DNA of 64,000 nucleotides from Microvirga sp. KLBC 81 (GTDB taxonomy: Bacteria > Pseudomonadota > Alphaproteobacteria > Rhizobiales > Beijerinckiaceae), in NCBI RefSeq assembly GCF_003075415.1, contig NZ_QDAH01000005.1, positions 62,001-126,000 of the forward strand, read 5' to 3'. This document shows, in pieces, positions 61,936 through 64,000 of this stretch (positions are counted from its first letter, which is position 1; each line of letters opens with the position of its first letter). Position numbers and translations under genes: made by a program. Under the pieces are notes generated by a model. That model searched no databases and had not been told where the DNA came from. It saw only the letters and a list, made by a program, of their open reading frames with translations.

Positions 61936-62759
61936 GCCAATTCCCCAGCCTGCCGCTCTTCACCGATGCGTTCATTGCCGACACAGGCCATCTGAATGCG
62001 ACTGAGACCGGCGCTTATCTCATGCTGCTCATGGTCGCCTGGCGCTCGTCGGACTGCGCGCTGCCAGACGACGATTCAAGGCTCTGCCGGTGGGCTCGCG
62101 TAGACCCTCGTTCCTGGGCTCGGATCAAGCCGCGGGTGATGGAGTTCTGGACTCTCGAAGACGGTAAGTGGACGCAAAAACGCTTACTCTTAGAGCGCGA
62201 CAAGGTCTGCAAACGTGCAGAGGCTGCGCGCGAAAACGGAAAACATGGTGGGCGCCCTAAGTCCTTGGAAAATAAGGATGGGGCAAACCCAACGGGTTCT
62301 TCTCGGGTAACCCAGCAAAAAGCTTCTATCTCTATCTCTAAAGAGTATTCAGAGACTACGTCTCTTCATACTCAAGAGAATGCTCGTCGGCACGAGTGGC
62401 CAGACGATTACGAAGATCGGATCTGGAAACTCTATCCGAAGGGTGCCGACAAGAAGGTTTCACTCGAACGGCTGCGAACGCTCTACCGCTCAGACAAGCT
62501 GCCCTATGACGTGCTTGTTGCTGGCATCGAGCGCCTGGTCTCACACATCAGCGATCCGAAGTACGCGCCGACGCTCGACCGCTTCATCCGGCAGGAGAAG
62601 TGGAACGACGAATACCGAACAGGGCCACCACAACGACCACCCAGCCGCGGCGGAAACCCATTTGTTGAGTTGGCTTTCCAATATCACCAGCAATTGAAGG
62701 AAGAGCGATATGAACCAGCTTACGACGACATCGAGATCATCCCTCCCGACCGCACCTAG
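61932..62759 (+). CDS. DUF1376 phage replication protein
   Basis: A 275-residue protein. LPLFTDAFIADTGHLNATETGAYLMLLMVAWR at the start is the DUF1376 hallmark. The middle is low complexity (SISISKEYSETTSLHTQEN). The C-terminal DDYEDRIWKLYPKGADKKVSLERLRTLY resembles DnaT/primosome-type phage proteins. Likely replication initiation or helicase loading. ATGA overlap with the previous gene. Confidence 0.85.
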   Translation: MSQFPSLPLFTDAFIADTGHLNATETGAYLMLLMVAWRSSDCALPDDDSRLCRWARVDPRSWARIKPRVMEFWTLEDGKWTQKRLLLERDKVCKRAEAARENGKHGGRPKSLENKDGANPTGSSRVTQQKASISISKEYSETTSLHTQENARRHEWPDDYEDRIWKLYPKGADKKVSLERLRTLYRSDKLPYDVLVAGIERLVSHISDPKYAPTLDRFIRQEKWNDEYRTGPPQRPPSRGGNPFVELAFQYHQQLKEERYEPAYDDIEIIPPDRT

Positions 62760-63594
62760 CCGGGAGATTTCGGATCTGGTTGATCGCCTGAGCAACGCGC
62801 TCGAAACCGTGCCGGGGTCGCATCGCCCGGAGATCTGCTCTGCCTGCCTGCCGACCGAGCGGGAACGGCATTCTCTCGCTGAACGAGGCCAGGAGTTGGA
62901 GAGGGCGCTCGTTCGTGCAACGGAAACCGAGATCAGAAGCATGGTTTCAACGCTGCGGGCCGCGTTCCCGACGCACGGGATAACGGATTCCGCAAGCGCG
63001 GAGATGAACGTGAAGCTCTTCGTGGCTGCGTTGTCTGTCTTCCCGGCCTGGGCCGTCTCAGAGGCTTGCCGACGTGTGCTGGAGGGTAGGGCAGGGATCA
63101 ACACCGCATTCGCGCCAACGCCGCCGCAAATGGCCGAACTCTGCCGGGAGATCGTGTCACCGTTCCTCGAGGAGCGGGCGAAGATCACGGCGCTGCTCAC
63201 GGCCAAAGTTTACACGCTGCCGACCGACGAGGAGCGGCAGCGGGTGGCTGATGGATTGGCGGCCCTTCTCGAAGACCTGAAGCGGGTTCCTGACGATCGC
63301 AAACGTGAGGTGGATATCGGGAAGAAGGAGCTCGTCGACGCGAGCTCACGGCTGATCAAGCGGCAGCTCGCTCTCGCGGGAATCCATGATGGTCTCCCGA
63401 TGAGCCTCGATATGCGCGCCAAGATCGCTGAGATGGCGATGGACAAAAAATACGAAGACCTGCTGAACGCCGCGACCGAACGGCGCCAGGACATGGACCA
63501 ACCAATAGGGGGCAAAGATGACAAAGAAGGAGACGGCGCAACTCGCGCCTCAGACGGAGAGCCCGCAAGTGCTGGCGACGTTCGGGACGTATGA
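62710..63594 (+). CDS. Phage hypothetical protein, replication-module
   Basis: A 294-residue protein. It begins inside the end of the DUF1376 gene (50-base overlap). SACLPTERERHSLAERGQELERALVRATE and VFPAWAVSEACRRVLEGRAG, then PTPPQMAELCREIV, are typical of proteins next to phage primosome genes but no family is certain. Long helices follow. The C-terminal 40 residues are acidic and disordered and overlap the next gene. Confidence 0.65.
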   Translation: MNQLTTTSRSSLPTAPSREISDLVDRLSNALETVPGSHRPEICSACLPTERERHSLAERGQELERALVRATETEIRSMVSTLRAAFPTHGITDSASAEMNVKLFVAALSVFPAWAVSEACRRVLEGRAGINTAFAPTPPQMAELCREIVSPFLEERAKITALLTAKVYTLPTDEERQRVADGLAALLEDLKRVPDDRKREVDIGKKELVDASSRLIKRQLALAGIHDGLPMSLDMRAKIAEMAMDKKYEDLLNAATERRQDMDQPIGGKDDKEGDGATRASDGEPASAGDVRDV

Positions 63595-64000
63595 GGGGCT
63601 CGTGGATGCGCTGAAGGCGCGGCGCATCCAACAGGGCATGTCTCAGATCGCGCTTGAAGACAGGGCAGGGCTCACCGGTGGCTATGTCGGCAAGATCGAA
63701 GGGAGCGCCGACAAGAAGAACAACAGGGCGATTGGCCGCGAGTCTCTCCCGCTGTTGCTTGGCGCTTTGAAACTCGAACTGGCGGTGGTTCCAGTCGAGA
63801 AGCAAGCATCAAGCAAGCATGCCCTCAAAGCCTTGCCTCGTAAGCTGTTGACGGGCGATGAACTCAAAAAGTTTCTCGAAAATCGAGCCCGAAAAGGTGG
63901 CCGCATCCGTAAGGTTAGGCTGACGAAAAAGCAGCGCCGGGACATCGCCATGAACGCAGCCAAAGCCCGCTGGGAGAAGCACCGTGCGGGCCAAAAGCGG
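63518..64000 (+). CDS. Phage XRE-like HTH protein, 3' end outside the window
   Basis: ATG 63518, open to the window edge (161 codons). KARRIQQGMSQIALEDRAGLTGGYVGKIEG is a Cro/C1-type HTH. Further on, basic stretches follow (NRARKGGRIRKVRLTKKQRRD). AGGGGGC lies seven bases before the ATG. It overlaps the end of the previous gene by 77 bases in another frame. No stop is seen, so the protein is longer than 161 residues. Confidence 0.7.
   Translation, partial: MTKKETAQLAPQTESPQVLATFGTYEGLVDALKARRIQQGMSQIALEDRAGLTGGYVGKIEGSADKKNNRAIGRESLPLLLGALKLELAVVPVEKQASSKHALKALPRKLLTGDELKKFLENRARKGGRIRKVRLTKKQRRDIAMNAAKARWEKHRAGQKR

Overview
The window is bacterial, GC-rich DNA from an alphaproteobacterium, most likely of the order Hyphomicrobiales (Rhizobiales). 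The strongest evidence is a circularly permuted, two-piece type tmRNA gene with tag ANDNYAPVAVAA. Supporting evidence is the linkage of an SspB-type ClpXP adaptor with fumC, a DUF4169 gene and a ribbon-helix-helix gene, peptide-leader attenuators in front of ilvB and leuA, and an alphaproteobacterial GapR/DUF2312 gene. I cannot name the genus from sequence alone; a Microvirga/Methylobacteriaceae-like background is a guess.

Bases 1-48290 are ordinary chromosome, with short operons on both strands. The left part carries the end of ligA, an azlCD amino-acid exporter pair, aminopeptidase P, prmA, an SDR, a cyclopropane fatty acid synthase, a manganese catalase, a frameshifted hypothetical gene, a UvrD/PcrA helicase, a thioesterase, a D-lactate dehydrogenase-like flavoprotein and a very long AsmA protein. 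Then follow fumC, DUF4169 and RHH genes, a cytochrome P450, sspB and ssrA (tmRNA) side by side, a thyA-DUF2293-GNAT-folA folate/thymidylate block, and hflK-hflC-DUF2065-degP for membrane proteostasis. From 29 to 48 kb lie acs, an alpha/beta hydrolase, serB, miaA, an RMD1-like gene and a branched-chain amino-acid biosynthesis region (ilvB, ilvN, ilvC, leuA). A DUF559 endonuclease cassette and a GST gene sit between ilvB and ilvN. A Lrp-type regulator is divergent from phhA.

Two kinds of dispersed repeat occur in the chromosomal part. One is a mosaic palindromic element at 11966-12102 and, read through in frame, in the N-terminus of degP at 27659-27812. The other is an inverted pair of about 35 bp that brackets the DUF559 gene.

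Bases 48291-64000 hold a tRNA-Lys(CTT) gene followed by the left part of a lambda-like prophage that runs off the right edge. A leftward operon (55961 to 48453) ends in a tyrosine integrase beside the tRNA and carries a PD-(D/E)XK exonuclease, an HNH-AP2 homing-type endonuclease, a Sak4/RecA-like ATPase and many small proteins. A CI-like S24 repressor and a divergent Cro/YdaS-like gene flank an operator region with repeated AACACG cores. The rightward operon carries GapR-like, RusA, a LexA-wHTH/RHH fusion, an MT-A70 methylase, GcrA-like small helix-turn-helix proteins, a nuclease-like protein, a DUF1376 replication protein and a partial XRE-like gene. Nearly all phage genes overlap by ATGA or TGATG, which fixes most start codons. 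Structural and lysis genes and the second attachment site must lie to the right of the window.

Most chromosomal genes are standard. The observations most worth a second look are the two attenuators, the tmRNA/sspB linkage, the repeat inside degP, the DUF559 cassette, and the prophage genes that resemble host cell-cycle and chromatin factors.
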